Source: Faecalispora sporosphaeroides DSM 1294
Lineage (GTDB): Bacteria; Bacillota; Clostridia; Oscillospirales; Acutalibacteraceae
Assembly: GCA_000383295.1 (NCBI GenBank)
Contig: KB911072.1
Span: 106,312-170,311, forward strand
Length of the DNA: 64,000 nt
Direction of reading: 5' to 3'
Part shown: in pieces, positions 1 to 10,700 of the stretch
How positions within the stretch are numbered: position 1 is the stretch's first letter
Layout of the letters: each line of letters begins with the position of its first letter
Translations under genes and position numbers: made by a program
The notes under the pieces: model-generated
What the model saw: the letters and a program-made list of their open reading frames with translations, nothing else
What the model was told of the DNA's origin: nothing
Databases searched by the model: none

Positions 1-420
1 CGCCAGAATCAGCGACACCATGCCGAGCGAAACCCCGCCAAGCGCGCGGGCAAAGAATACAAACAGCAGCATCAGCGATACGCCGGTGACGATTTCGGGG
101 TTCACCATCGGGAAATTCGTGATGTTCATCACGGCCTTGCGCGTAAAGCGCTTCATGCCGTTGATGCCGATGGCCGCCGCCGTACCGATCGCCGTCGCCC
201 CCAGCGAGGAAATCAGCGCGATAATCAGCGTGTTCTGCAGCGCCTCCATAATCAGGCGGTCCTGAAAGAGCTGGCGATACCAGCGCAGCGAAAAGCCCGA
301 CCACACCGAACGGCTCATGGTGGAGGAATCGTTGAACGAAAAGATGATCAAAATAAAAATCGGGGCGTACAAAAACAGGTACACGAGCGCCATATACAGG
401 CGGGATACGGTTTTCGTCAT
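1..420 (-). CDS. potC: Spermidine/putrescine ABC transporter permease PotC (partial, C-terminus beyond window)
   Basis: This is the second membrane permease of a polyamine importer; it would pair with PotB in the cytoplasmic membrane and be driven by PotA. The first 140 residues are visible, starting MTKTVSRLYM. A first membrane helix (about residues 10-28) is followed by the periplasmic-side segment SGFSLRWYRQLF, typical of PotC/PotB-family permeases, and then further hydrophobic helices. The ATG overlaps the potB stop codon as ATGA, so the two are translationally coupled. The reading frame runs off the left edge, so the EAA loop and C-terminus cannot be checked. The substrate is inferred from family and operon. 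Confidence 0.9.
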   Translation of the reverse strand, partial: MTKTVSRLYMALVYLFLYAPIFILIIFSFNDSSTMSRSVWSGFSLRWYRQLFQDRLIMEALQNTLIIALISSLGATAIGTAAAIGINGMKRFTRKAVMNITNFPMVNPEIVTGVSLMLLFVFFARALGGVSLGMVSLILA

Positions 421-1241
421 ATCAGCATCCCCTCCCCGTCTTCACTGCCGCCCTCGTCGAACTGGTTCATGATGCCCATGCAGATCAGGATCAGCACCAT
501 CAGCACCAGCGATATCGCAGAGCCAAGGTTCGGGTTGTAGGCGCTGCCGAGGAACTGCATGTCGATCAGGTCGCCGATCAAAAGGTTCCCGCCGCCGCCC
601 AGCATCTTGGAGATTATGAACGTGCTCACCGATGGTACAAACACCATCGTCACGCCCGAAATGACCCCCGGCATGCTCATGGGCAGCGTCACCTTGAGGA
701 ACACCTTACGCCGTCCGGCGCCAAGATCCTGCGCCGCTTCGATCACGCTCTCATCGATTTTGGTGAGCACCGAGTAAATCGGCAGAATCATATACGGAAT
801 ATAATTGTACACCATGCCGAGCACCACCGCGCCTGCCGTGTTGATCAGGTGCAGCCGCCCAAGCCCGAGGCCGGCAAGGAAGGTGTTGATGATCCCGCTG
901 TCTTCGAGCAGGGTCATCCACGCATAGGTGCGCAGCAGAAAATTCATCCACATGGGGAGCATGATCAGCATGATCAGCATTCCCTGCCGGTGCGAACCGG
1001 TGCGCGAAATCAGGTACGCCAGAGGGTACCCCAGCAGGAGCGAGATCACCGTGGCGATCAGGCCCAGCCAGATGGAGCGCAGAAACACATTGGAATACTG
1101 CCCCACCTCCGCCAGGTTTTTCAGTGTGAAAGCGCCGTGCTGGTCGGTAAACGCAAAGTAGCCCACCAGAATCATCGGAACGATAATGAAAATTCCCATC
1201 CAGACAAGGTAAGGCGCGAACGCCGTTTTCGATTTGATCAT
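417..1241 (-). CDS. potB: Spermidine/putrescine ABC transporter permease PotB
   Basis: A 274-residue inner-membrane permease of the binding-protein-dependent family. The first helix lies at about residues 10-30, and five more hydrophobic helices follow. The EAA-type coupling loop reads EAAQDLGAGRRKVFLKVTLP at about residues 169-188, where PotA would dock. The length matches PotB. Its ATG lies one base from the potA stop, and its stop overlaps the potC start, so potA-potB-potC form one operon read leftward. The C-terminal tail after the last helix is acidic (DEGGSEDGEG). The polyamine substrate is inferred from best family fit, not from a binding-site residue. Confidence 0.92.
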   Translation of the reverse strand: MIKSKTAFAPYLVWMGIFIIVPMILVGYFAFTDQHGAFTLKNLAEVGQYSNVFLRSIWLGLIATVISLLLGYPLAYLISRTGSHRQGMLIMLIMLPMWMNFLLRTYAWMTLLEDSGIINTFLAGLGLGRLHLINTAGAVVLGMVYNYIPYMILPIYSVLTKIDESVIEAAQDLGAGRRKVFLKVTLPMSMPGVISGVTMVFVPSVSTFIISKMLGGGGNLLIGDLIDMQFLGSAYNPNLGSAISLVLMVLILICMGIMNQFDEGGSEDGEGMLI

Positions 1242-2375
1242 TCAGCTCTCAGCCTCCTCTCCCTCTTCCGCGGGCTGAGAATCCTCCTCCATCTCGTCGC
1301 TGAAGGTACTGTAATCGCCAAACATGCCGGAATACTCTGATTTTTTCATGATATGGATGTCGTCGGGCTGCAAAATCAGGCCGATCTCGTCGCCGACCTC
1401 CTGGTACTCCGTGGACTGGATCATCCATTTAAAGTCCTGCACATCCACAATGATCTCGTAATGCACGCCCTTGAAGTTGACGGACGTTACCACGCCGGAG
1501 ATATGGCCCTCCACAGGGGGGACAACCTCGATGTCCTCGGGGCGAATGACGACGTCCACCGGCTCCATGGGGCGAAAGCCCTTATCGAGGCAGTCGAATT
1601 TACGGCCCGCGAACTCCACGAGGAAGTCGCGGTGCATCACGCCGTCGAGGATATTGCTCTCGCCGATAAAGTCGGCGATAAAGGCGTTCTGCGGCTCGTT
1701 GTAAATATCCTGCGGCGTGCCGATCTGCTGGATGCGCCCTTTGTCCATGACGACGACGGTGTCGGACATGGAGAGGGCCTCCTCCTGATCGTGCGTGACA
1801 AACACAAACGTGATACCCAGCTGCTGCTGAATTTTTTTGAGCTCTGTCTGCATGTCCTTGCGCAGCTTTAAATCGAGCGCGCCGAGCGGCTCGTCCAGCA
1901 AAAGCACCTTGGGCTCGTTGGCCAGCGCCCGCGCGATGGCCACGCGCTGCTGCTGCCCGCCCGAAAGCGAATTGACGCTGCGGCGGGCGAACCCGCCGAG
2001 GTTTACCATTTCGAGCATGCGGCCAACCGTTTCGCGAATCTGCGCTTCCGGCTTTTTGTGTACGCGCATGCCGAACGCCACATTTTCAAACACGTTCAGG
2101 TGCGGGAACAGAGCGTATTTTTGAAAAATGGTATTGACCTCCCGCTTATGCGGCGGCAGGTCGTTGATTTTTTTACCGTTAAAAAAAACATCGCCTGTGT
2201 CGGGCGTTATAAATCCGCCGATAATGCGCAGAGTCGTCGTTTTGCCGCAGCCCGAGGGCCCCAGCAGCGTAACGAACTCGCCGTCGCGGATATTGAGATT
2301 GAAGCTTTTCAGCACATTCTCCTTGCCAAACGACACATCAATGTTCTGCAATGAAATAATGGTGTTATTCTCCAT
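1242..2375 (-). CDS. potA: Spermidine/putrescine ABC transporter ATP-binding protein PotA
   Basis: A 377-residue ATPase subunit. Walker A is GPSGCGKT, the Q-loop is [10 protein letters not shown], the ABC signature is LSGGQQQR, Walker B is VLLLDEP, and the switch His lies in [13 protein letters not shown]-like regulatory domain follows from about residue 240, and the C-terminus is acidic. The start was placed at MENNTIISL because AAAGGGG sits just upstream; an in-frame extension of 15 codons is possible but has no ribosome site. It is the first gene of the potABC operon. The substrate-binding protein PotD would be expected after potC, outside the window. Confidence 0.93.
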   Translation of the reverse strand: MENNTIISLQNIDVSFGKENVLKSFNLNIRDGEFVTLLGPSGCGKTTTLRIIGGFITPDTGDVFFNGKKINDLPPHKREVNTIFQKYALFPHLNVFENVAFGMRVHKKPEAQIRETVGRMLEMVNLGGFARRSVNSLSGGQQQRVAIARALANEPKVLLLDEPLGALDLKLRKDMQTELKKIQQQLGITFVFVTHDQEEALSMSDTVVVMDKGRIQQIGTPQDIYNEPQNAFIADFIGESNILDGVMHRDFLVEFAGRKFDCLDKGFRPMEPVDVVIRPEDIEVVPPVEGHISGVVTSVNFKGVHYEIIVDVQDFKWMIQSTEYQEVGDEIGLILQPDDIHIMKKSEYSGMFGDYSTFSDEMEEDSQPAEEGEEAES

Positions 2376-2645
2376 TTGTGCATCCCCTTTGCGGTAATCG
2401 TCAAAGTTGCGCCAAACCAAAATTTCGGCTCTAACGCAAGCCCAGCCCCGCCGTATTCGCTGCCCCCCGCAAAGGATTTTTCACAATCACTGCTGACTGC
2501 GGCAACAGAGCGAAGCCGATATTTCTCAGATGCAAACGCAACTAATAAAAAAGCGGTGTTTGCCCAAAAGAGAGAAAAGCATATCTCCCTCCCGCCCTCG
2601 GCGGGAAAAAGCGCCGGTCGTGCTCTTTGCGCAACACTCTTTAAG
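2376..2645 (-). other. Long untranslated leader of potA
   Basis: About 265 nt separate the promoter from the potA start. The leader contains a compact GC hairpin (CCCGCC-GAG-GGCGGG on the minus strand near 2595-2610) and a purine-rich ribosome site. I searched by eye for guanidine, SAM, purine and c-di-GMP riboswitch cores and recognised none. The length suggests post-initiation control. Confidence 0.4.
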
Positions 2646-2674
2646 ATAATAGAGTGAAAACCGCGATTTGTCAA
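2646..2674 (-). promoter_or_regulatory. SigA-type promoter of potABC
   Basis: On the minus strand TTGACA (2669-2674), a 17-bp spacer and TATTAT (2646-2651). One mismatch to consensus. Confidence 0.8.
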
Positions 2675-2800
2675 GATATGATTTGATTTTTTACCGAATT
2701 TTGATATTTTATGAATATATCATACGAACCACACGGGTTTTAATCGATTTTTCTTCCGTATCCTTTGATTTTCACGTTTTTATTTTCGGTGAACCGGTAT

Positions 2801-2833
2801 AAAAAAGCGGCAGGGGGGAAGCCCGCCCTGCCG
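2801..2833 (-). terminator. Rho-independent terminator of the NlpC/P60 gene
   Basis: Minus-strand stem CGGCAGGG/CCCTGCCG (2808-2815 with 2826-2833) followed by six T. It lies about 130 bp downstream of the stop at 2964. The stretch 2675-2800 is AT-rich and shows no gene. Confidence 0.8.
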
Positions 2834-2963
2834 GAAACAATCATAATATCCAGTATGGTTCTAAACGATTTGATCGGCGTTTACCGTCACCAGTATAGCA
2901 CCGATGCACCCCCGGGTCAAATCGGCCTTAAATTTTAAAAAAGATCGGAAGATCGGACGAAAA

Positions 2964-3770
2964 TCAGGAAACAGGAGTCAGAAGCGTTTGAGCGGCCTGC
3001 ATCACATCGGCAGGCACCGGCTCGCTCACGGCTGCTTGCTGCGCGCTGCCCGCCGCCGTTTTCGCGGCCGCCTCGGCCACAGCCGCGGCCTGCCGCGCCT
3101 GAGCCTCCGGAGTCAACACACTCGCCACGATCACGCCGTCGGCGCCGATGGTGTAGATTTTATCCCCGATGGTGCGCGTCGTTTTGATGGCGTACTCGCC
3201 GTTCTCGTAGTAATATTCGTTTCCGTCATATGTAACAAAGCCCGTTGTGGGGTAGCTCAGCTGAGTGAGCTTGAACCACGTCGTCCACTTATTTCTGGCC
3301 CGGCCGAAAACGGGTTCTTTTTTCATGTCGTAACCGACATCGCGGTTGTCTACGCCGACGTTGTTGCCCACATATACGCCGACATGGCCCGGCTGATACA
3401 GAATCAGGCCATGGGTTCTGGGTAAAGAGGACCAGTCGCTGTAATTGATGGTTCCCTTTGACTTGGCGTCCCTCAGCATTCCGCTGCCGGTACCGGAGAC
3501 AGACAGCAGGCTGGGATTCGGATTCGTCTGATTGCCCGTCCACCACAAATAGGATTTGATCAGGCCGGAGCAATCCGTATAACGCATTCCGTTTCTCAAC
3601 TGGCCGTAGGAACCGTAACTGTATTTCCATTTTTCAGTACAGGCTTTCAGAACATGCTCGGACAAGCCGACGCCGGTTTTGACCTCCGCTGCCTGCGCGG
3701 GTGCACACAGACCGGTAACCGTTAACAGGCAAAAAACAAACGCGGCGGCCACCGCCCATAATTTCTGCAT
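2964..3770 (-). CDS. Secreted NlpC/P60-family peptidoglycan endopeptidase-like protein
   Basis: A 268-residue protein with a signal peptide (hydrophobic residues 5-22, cleavage likely after APAQAA near 28). It has an NlpC/P60-type fold: the catalytic Cys is in YTDCSGLIK (C67) and the catalytic His in PGHVGVYVGN (H129). Such enzymes cut cell-wall stem peptides. The C-terminal third is Ala-rich and partly repetitive. The start MQKLW has GGGAGGG upstream; a longer in-frame start would hide the signal peptide. It is a single-gene unit with its own terminator. A 20-bp inverted repeat lies in the promoter region. The exact bond cut is not predictable from sequence. Confidence 0.8.
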   Translation of the reverse strand: MQKLWAVAAAFVFCLLTVTGLCAPAQAAEVKTGVGLSEHVLKACTEKWKYSYGSYGQLRNGMRYTDCSGLIKSYLWWTGNQTNPNPSLLSVSGTGSGMLRDAKSKGTINYSDWSSLPRTHGLILYQPGHVGVYVGNNVGVDNRDVGYDMKKEPVFGRARNKWTTWFKLTQLSYPTTGFVTYDGNEYYYENGEYAIKTTRTIGDKIYTIGADGVIVASVLTPEAQARQAAAVAEAAAKTAAGSAQQAAVSEPVPADVMQAAQTLLTPVS

Positions 3771-3914
3771 CCCTGAAACCCTCCCTGCTTTCATCCCCAA
3801 TTTCGTCAAAAACAGAATTGCCTGGCATTTCTTCACCGCCGAAGGCGGGAAAAGAAACATTCCGTATTCTGCTTTTCAATGTGGATCGGTACCCCACATT
3901 ACAATATATTACAA

Positions 3915-3934
3915 CTGTAACAAATTGGTTACAG
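3915..3934. promoter_or_regulatory. Perfect inverted repeat upstream of the NlpC/P60 gene (possible operator)
   Basis: CTGTAAC (3915-3921), 6-nt spacer, GTTACAG (3928-3934). It lies about 145 bp upstream of the start codon at 3770, in the probable promoter region. A second, shorter TTACA/TGTAA pair overlaps it at 3909-3920. The regulator is unknown. Confidence 0.45.
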
Positions 3935-4130
3935 TTTAACATAATCCTAGGAGGATTTCAAGTTAAAATTCCATTATTTTGATTTTTTTGGAAAGCAATT
4001 TGTAGAAAATAACAGGAATAATTTACCAAAACTAACAAATTCCCCTGTCCCGTGCGGATTTTCAGAGGCTGTCCCCTAAAAATTATGTCACTCAAAAATT
4101 CCCGGCGCCGAAAACCGCACGGCCCGAAAA

Positions 4131-4532
4131 TCACGGCCAGATCACAAAGCAGAAGGGGTGCCCCGCCGGATCGATCATGGTAATCCATTTTTCGGGATCG
4201 TACTGAACGCCGGCCATTACCGCTCCGCAGGAAACCGCATGCCGTACGGCATGCTCCATATGCTCCCGATCGCGCACCTTAAAATCCAAATGAACCATTT
4301 GCTGTGGAGCGCCCGGTTCGTCGGGCCATACAGGCGGAACGTAATCCTCGTTTTGCTGAAAGGCGATTTTTACGCCGCCGGACGGGGAGATGATATCCGC
4401 CCACTCTCCATCCTCGCCGTAGTTTTTCTTCCAGCCCAGAAGCCGGATATAAAAGTCCGATAAAGCGTCGGCCTCTCTGCACTCCAGCACAACAGCGTCA
4501 AGTTCGATGGGAAGCAATTCTTTTACATTCAT
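4131..4532 (-). CDS. VOC (glyoxalase/bleomycin-resistance) family protein
   Basis: A 133-residue single-gene protein of the vicinal-oxygen-chelate superfamily. It shows two beta-alpha-beta-beta-beta halves: the first begins LDAVVLECREADALSDFYIRLLG-like, the second begins with the VHLDFKVRD strand, and it ends in a typical IDPAGHPFCFV strand. Candidate metal ligands are Glu/His in these strands. The start MNVKELL is supported by AGAGGTG upstream. Members of this family bind metals, toxins or antibiotics or act as lyases; the substrate cannot be read from the sequence. Neighbours on both sides are unrelated. Confidence 0.75.
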   Translation of the reverse strand: MNVKELLPIELDAVVLECREADALSDFYIRLLGWKKNYGEDGEWADIISPSGGVKIAFQQNEDYVPPVWPDEPGAPQQMVHLDFKVRDREHMEHAVRHAVSCGAVMAGVQYDPEKWITMIDPAGHPFCFVIWP

Positions 4533-4578
4533 TACGACACCTCTTTTTCTGTGATACTGCCTCACATTTGTGGGCGAA

Positions 4579-7500
4579 TCAATCGCGCGGCCGGCATTCA
4601 AACGCTGTGGCAGCCGGGCCCATGCTTCGTGCCCGCGTGTTTGGAGAAGGGGCATCTTCCTCTTGTCGTGTGCACAAAGCCGCCCGCAGCAAAGCCTCCG
4701 CCTCTCCCGCGGGCATCGGGCGGTGACAATAGAAGCCCTGCACCTCGTCGCACCTCCACCGGCTGAGAAACTCCAGCTGCGGCTCCGTTTCCACTCCCTC
4801 GGCAGTCACCTTCATTTTCAGATTTCCGGCGAGGGTGATCATCACCTTTGAAATCGCCCGGTCCTTCTCGTTTTTTTCAATGCCGTGCACAAACTGCATG
4901 TCCATTTTAATCCGGTCGACCGGCAGCAGCTTTAGCCGGCTGAGCGAAGAATACCCCGTGCCGAAATCGTCGATGCAGATCGACACGCCCAATTCCTTTA
5001 ACCGGCGCAGCACCTCGATGATGTGATCCGTATTGCCGTTCACCACGCTCTCAGTGACCTCCAGCTCCAGGCAGTTCGGCGGAAGCTGCGTCGTCTGCAA
5101 TATCTCGCCCACAAGCGCAATGAACTTCGGGTTCCTGAGCTGCTGTACCGAAACGTTAACCGCCATGCGCAGATTCGCGCAGCCCATCCCCAGCCAGCGC
5201 CGATTCTGCCGGCAGGCTTCGCGCATTACCCATTCGCCGACCGCATAAATCAGCCCGGTCTGCTCAGCCAGCGGAATGAACTCCGCCGGGCCGACGATCC
5301 CCCGCCCCGGCAAATTCCAGCGGGCCAAAGCCTCCATTCCCACAATGCGGCGCGTGGCCGCGTCGAGCTGCGGCTGGTAATGCAGCAGAAGCTGGTTTCT
5401 TTCCAGCGCATGGTAAAGCCGGTTTACAAGCTGCGACTTTGCGTGTATTTCCTCTCTGATTTCGCGGGAGCAAAACACATAGCGGCCCTTCCCCTCGCTT
5501 TTGGCGCGGTACATGGCCGTATCGGCATTTTTGAGGAGCGTCTCGGGGTCGTCGCCGTCCTGCGGGTAAGCGGCCACACCGGCGCTCACCGAAATAAAAA
5601 ACTCCTGCCCCGCCAGCAGAACCGGCTTCTGCACCACCTTCATCAGCCGATTCATAATCGCGGCCAGCTCCTCCCGGGAGGAAATTCGGCCCAGCATCAG
5701 GATGAATTCATCCCCGCCGAAGCGGGCTACCGTATCCCCCTGCCGGGTCGCGCCGCTCAGCGTTCTGGCTACCTCGATCAAAAGCCGGTCCCCCTGGCCG
5801 TGCCCCAACGTATCGTTCACCGATTTGAACGCATCCAGATCCAAAAACACGACGCCGATCATTTGGCGCGCGCTCTGCGCCCGGCGTATCCCCTCGGCGA
5901 GCCTTTGCTTAAACAGAGTGCGGTTCGGCAGACCGGTGAGCTGATCGTAAAACGCCAGGTAATCCAGCTTTTTCTCATCGTCCGCCTTAATGACCGCGTC
6001 GGAAAGGATGAGCCCGACAATCTCGATAAAGGCGATGGAATCCAGATTCCACATGGAAAGCGGGCGCCCCGCGTGAAACCCGACGAGTCCCATGATCTCC
6101 CCCTTGTTCCGAATCGGCACGGCGACAAGGGCGCGAATGCCCTGCGCGAGCAGTTGGGCCCGCATCTCCGCGTCCGCCTGGGGCAGAAAGAGGGTGTCCT
6201 TGAGCACGAGGGCCTCGCTGCCGTGAAACCGGCGGAACATCTCTGAGCGGATATTTTTCATCGTGTCGCCCAAAGCGCCGCGGGGCAGATCAGCCGTTTC
6301 CGACCTCCACTCGATCGCGTAGCGCACGGTATTTTCCCGCATGCTCATCATCACCAGACAGGCGCAGTCGCATTCGATGAAGCGCCCGCACTGCTCCAGC
6401 GCCGCATACAGCTTTTGGTCGACATCCCTTTTGCCGGAGGACACGAAGCTGTGAGAAATATCCGACGCGATGGACTGCATGGCGACGTGGTTGATGTTTT
6501 CCCGAAGTCTGGTGGTATAAATTTGATTGACGTATATTGCAAAGGCGGCGGCAAACGCAATGACTCCGATTCGGTCCAGATAATATCTGGCGGACAGCAC
6601 AATCACCGCAGGCGGCGTGTAACCCCACGCAAACAGCTGTGTTAAAAACGCAGTAACGATCACGGTGGAAAGGATCATGAGCCGATTGAACAGCAGGCAG
6701 AGCATCATGAACAAAAAAACGAACGACCAAGCGACAAAAATCCCCTTGTCTGCAAACCAAAGCGTGCAGAACGGAATCAGCAGCGCAAAGCACAGAGACA
6801 CCAACATTTCCTTCGCGCTCTCCTCAAGCCGCACATGCTCAATCGAGGCCAGAAAAACACCGAGAAGCGCCAACAGCCCGCTCACCACCTGCACTGGAAT
6901 GGCGTTCCGATGCCCGGCATAAAAGGGCCAGTTTATCTGCAGAAGAACCGCGCCGACAAACAGCATCACCCCCAAATAGAGATACACGTTCGTGCGGGCC
7001 GATTTGGAAAGGATCATCTCGTTCTGCCTGATGGTGACCGGCTGCAGAAAATGATACCGGCTGATGCAGTAGCCGACCGCGAAAATCATTACCAGCGCAA
7101 AAATCGCCGCCACCTGCGGGAACCGGATGTGAAAAAAGACGGGCAGAACGTCTGTGACAAACCCCAGCACGGAGGCAAAGAAAAAGGAAAGGGAGATAAT
7201 TCCCGCCTGCTTTTTCTCGTCGATTGAAGCGGAACGCCTCCCCCACCGCAGCAGCAGCACCGCTGCCGCCGCGGCGTAAAGGAGAATGTAAATATAATAA
7301 AACCAGTCCCATCCGTCCGTCTTTGAGACATTCACCCAGCCGTTTTCCGTGTGAACCAGCGTATCGGGATTCCGGCCAAAAAGCGGCAGAATGGTATAGG
7401 CGAAGACCGACACCGCGGCAGGCAGATACATCAGGAAAAAGAACCACCGCTTTTTCAGCGCTCCCTCCCGCCCTGTCAGCAGCAAAGCGGCGTGCATCGT

Positions 7501-7737
7501 CAGGCTGCCGATGATCCCCCAGCCCAGCGGCGCAACGCGGCGGCCGACGGAACTGATTTCTTCCGTTCGCGCCGCACCGGTGAGCGCAAGGCCAAACGCC
7601 CACACCGCAAGCGCCGCGCAGATCGCCAGAAACAGCCCGTTCAGGCGCGTTACGCTGCCGTGAACGGCATAAAGTCCGCAGGCCACCGCCGCGCCGCAGG
7701 TGGTTAAAAGCAATACGCTGTACGTTTCTACGATCAA
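4579..7737 (-). CDS. Membrane c-di-GMP enzyme: 7TM sensor, second membrane region, GAF-like, GGDEF and EAL domains
   Basis: About 1052 residues. The N-terminus resembles the 7-helix sensor module of histidine kinases (about residues 1-230). A second block of helices (about 260-420) and a GAF-like region (about 425-570) follow. The GGDEF domain carries intact GGDEF near residue 672 and an RxxD inhibitory site (RQGD) five residues before it. The EAL domain carries EAL near 801, DDFGTGYSSL and AEGVE, so both synthesis and breakdown of c-di-GMP look possible. I chose a TTG start (7735-7737): it follows GAGGGGTG and lies 4 bp after the stop of the paralogous upstream gene. The first ATG would overlap that gene by 56 bp. 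The two genes form one operon and are homologous along their length. Confidence 0.85.
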   Translation of the reverse strand: MIVETYSVLLLTTCGAAVACGLYAVHGSVTRLNGLFLAICAALAVWAFGLALTGAARTEEISSVGRRVAPLGWGIIGSLTMHAALLLTGREGALKKRWFFFLMYLPAAVSVFAYTILPLFGRNPDTLVHTENGWVNVSKTDGWDWFYYIYILLYAAAAAVLLLRWGRRSASIDEKKQAGIISLSFFFASVLGFVTDVLPVFFHIRFPQVAAIFALVMIFAVGYCISRYHFLQPVTIRQNEMILSKSARTNVYLYLGVMLFVGAVLLQINWPFYAGHRNAIPVQVVSGLLALLGVFLASIEHVRLEESAKEMLVSLCFALLIPFCTLWFADKGIFVAWSFVFLFMMLCLLFNRLMILSTVIVTAFLTQLFAWGYTPPAVIVLSARYYLDRIGVIAFAAAFAIYVNQIYTTRLRENINHVAMQSIASDISHSFVSSGKRDVDQKLYAALEQCGRFIECDCACLVMMSMRENTVRYAIEWRSETADLPRGALGDTMKNIRSEMFRRFHGSEALVLKDTLFLPQADAEMRAQLLAQGIRALVAVPIRNKGEIMGLVGFHAGRPLSMWNLDSIAFIEIVGLILSDAVIKADDEKKLDYLAFYDQLTGLPNRTLFKQRLAEGIRRAQSARQMIGVVFLDLDAFKSVNDTLGHGQGDRLLIEVARTLSGATRQGDTVARFGGDEFILMLGRISSREELAAIMNRLMKVVQKPVLLAGQEFFISVSAGVAAYPQDGDDPETLLKNADTAMYRAKSEGKGRYVFCSREIREEIHAKSQLVNRLYHALERNQLLLHYQPQLDAATRRIVGMEALARWNLPGRGIVGPAEFIPLAEQTGLIYAVGEWVMREACRQNRRWLGMGCANLRMAVNVSVQQLRNPKFIALVGEILQTTQLPPNCLELEVTESVVNGNTDHIIEVLRRLKELGVSICIDDFGTGYSSLSRLKLLPVDRIKMDMQFVHGIEKNEKDRAISKVMITLAGNLKMKVTAEGVETEPQLEFLSRWRCDEVQGFYCHRPMPAGEAEALLRAALCTRQEEDAPSPNTRARSMGPAATAFECRPRD

Positions 7738-7741
7738 ATCC

Positions 7742-10700
7742 TCACCCCTCGCTGCCACTGCGGGCGGCCTGTGCTTGCGCCGCCTGTTGCTTCTCATCCA
7801 TGCGCCGGGTCACGCTGCGTCCAAAATCCGGGCAGCGGCGGAAAACCCGCTCCAGCTCTTCCGGGGGCATCGGCCTGTAATAATAAAAGCCCTGCACCTC
7901 ATCGCACCTTCTGCGGCTCAAAAAACAAAGCTGCTCCTCGGTTTCCACCCCCTCGGCGATCACCTTCAACTCGAGGCTTTTCCCCAGGCTGATGATGGCC
8001 TGCGCGATTGCCCGATCTTTATCGCTGTGCTCAATTCCCCTGACAAACTGCATATCCATCTTAATCCGGTCAATCGGCAGCAGCTTCAGCCGCTCCAGCG
8101 AAGAATACTCCGTTCCGAAATCGTCAATGGAAATGCAGACCCCCAGCCGTTTGAGCTGGTTCATCAAAACGACCATATCCACATTGCGGCTGTTGGCTTC
8201 ACTCTCGGTCACCTCCAGCTCCAGGCATTGTGGCGGCAGCCCTGTTTTCTCGAGCACCTGTGCCACCTGCTGCACAAATCCCCTGTTCTCCAGCTGATGC
8301 ACAGAGATATTTACGGCGATGCGCACCGGGGGCAGGCCCATGTCCTGCCATGCTCTGCACCGGGCGCAGGCGGTTTCGAGCACCCACGCGCCGATGGAGC
8401 GGATCAGCCCCGTCTGCTCCGCCAGAGGGATAAAAACGGCCGGGCTGATCAATCCCCGGCCCGGCAGCTCCCACCGCAGAAGGGCCTCGACGCCGGAGAT
8501 TTTCCCGGTGTGCAGATCGACCTGCGGCTGATAGTGAACCCTGAGCTGCTGCTTCTCTACCGCGCGGTAAAGCAGGTTGCTCAGCCGCGCATTTTCCATC
8601 GCCTTGTCCTTATGAATCTGCTGGCACAGGGCGTATTGATTCTTGCCGTGCGCCTTGGCCTCGTACATGGCAATGTCGGCGTTTTTCATCAGTGTTTCGG
8701 CGTCTGTTCCATCGTACGGGTACAGCGACACGCCGATGCTGGCGGTCATGTAGAATTCCTGCCCGCGCAGAACGACCGGCTTTTGAACAGCCTCCAAAAC
8801 CCTGCGGATCACCTGAACCAGCTCTTCCTCGTGCGCCACCCGACTGAGCATCAGCACAAATTCGTCCCCGCCGATCCGCGCCACCACGTCGCCCGGCCCG
8901 ATACCGGCGGCGATCGCCCTTGCAACCTCCCGCAGGAGCAGATCGCCCGTATCGTGCCCCAGCGTATCGTTGAGCGATTTAAAGGCGTCCAGATCGATAA
9001 AGGCCACCGCGATTTTGATATTTTCTCTCTCGGCACGTTTTAATTCCAGATTGAGCCGATGCTTGAAGGCCAGGCGGTTCGGCAGCCCGGTGAGCGTGTC
9101 ATGAAACGCAGACCATTTGATCTTCCTGCGGTCGTCGAGCTTGATGGCCGCGTCGGTGACCGTATCGGCTACGATGGACAAAAACAGCGGGGGCTCCTTC
9201 ACCCAATCCGGACGCGCCGAGGAGGACGCAAAGCTCATAAAGCCAAACGCTTCCCCGTTCTTGGCAATGGAGGTGAGGGCAAACCCGCGGATCCCCATCT
9301 GCCGCAGCAGAGCTTTCCCTTGTTCCGCCCTCGGCGGCAGCTGCCCGACATCCGGCACTACGAGCACCCGGCTTTCGGGAATTCGGTCCAAAAGCTCCCT
9401 GCTCAAAAACGGGGCGCCGCTCTCCCACGCGGCGGAAATGGAGATCGCGGTGTCCGTCCGCCACTCGCGGCGGTACTGAATCACCTTGTCCTGAGGATTC
9501 CAAAGGATCAGATACGCCCAGTCACACTGGATGAAGGAGCCGCATTTGGAAAGCAGGCTCTCAATTTTTTCGTCGAAGCTTGTCTCATCCACCGAAATCA
9601 TGCTGTACGCGACCCCTGTCATCAGCGCCTGCCGGTATGCGTGCAGGGCATTTTCCCGGAGCCTGTTCCGGTATACCCAGCTGATGTAAAAGCTCATGAC
9701 GCCTGCCAGCGCGATCAGGCCCAGCCGAACCATATAATCCGCGGAATCGAGCCTTATCACCCCCAGCGGCGTAACACAGTAAACCAGAAGCTGAGTCTGC
9801 CCCGCGGAAAGCAGAATGGTAATCAGCAGAATCCGTTTATTGAACAGCAGGCTGACCATCAGCAGCAGAAAAAAGAAGGTCCAGATCGTAATGCCGCCGT
9901 AAATCGCAAACCGCAGCGTGACAAAGGGAATCAGCAGAGAAAACAGCACCGCAAACAGGAGCTCTTTGAACAGCTCATTGAGCGGAAGTCTGGCGAGAAA
10001 CAATATCAGCCCGCCGGTCAGCATCAGCAGCCCACTGAATAAAAACGACGAGGACAGCAGGGTCTCGCGGTAAAACAGGTGCTGGCTGAACAGGTTCATC
10101 AGGCTCCCGAAGAGAAAAAACAGGCCCAAAATCTGATACACCATGGTACGGTTCTCGCGGTCCAAAATGGTTTCGTCAGCATTCCCCGCAGCGGGCTGCA
10201 TAAAGCCGTAGCGCTTGACGCAATGGCTCACCGCCAGAACGGGCAGCAGAAAGAAAATTGGCGCAAGGCTCGGCTTGTGAACCCCAAGCAGGGGCAGAAC
10301 CATTTCTGTGACCGTGCCAAGCGCAATACAGCCCCACAGGGAAGCCAAAAGCAGGCGGGCCTGATTTCGCACATCGGTCGACTCCGTTTTGGAGCCCCAA
10401 TTTCTCAGCAGCTGTGCAATGATGAGAAAGGATACGATATAATAACCGCAAAACGCGCGGTACCAGCCGCTTGAGAGAAGGTTTGCCCAGCCGAGCGCGG
10501 TTTCGGCCATATTGTTCGGCTCCGCCCCAAGCAGCGGCCGCACCGTCAGGCCATAGAGAAGAATCGCGCACGGCAGGTAGATCAGCACGGGAACCCACGG
10601 CTTTTTCACAAATGCGGAATGTTCGGTCAGAATCAGGACATAGTGCAGCAGGAATGCAAATATCGTCACATAACCAATAGAAGCAAGACGGCTCCCCCAA

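Noticed and set aside
5023..6246. 407-codon plus frame inside the GGDEF-EAL gene
   Set aside because: Lies wholly opposite conserved GGDEF/EAL motifs.
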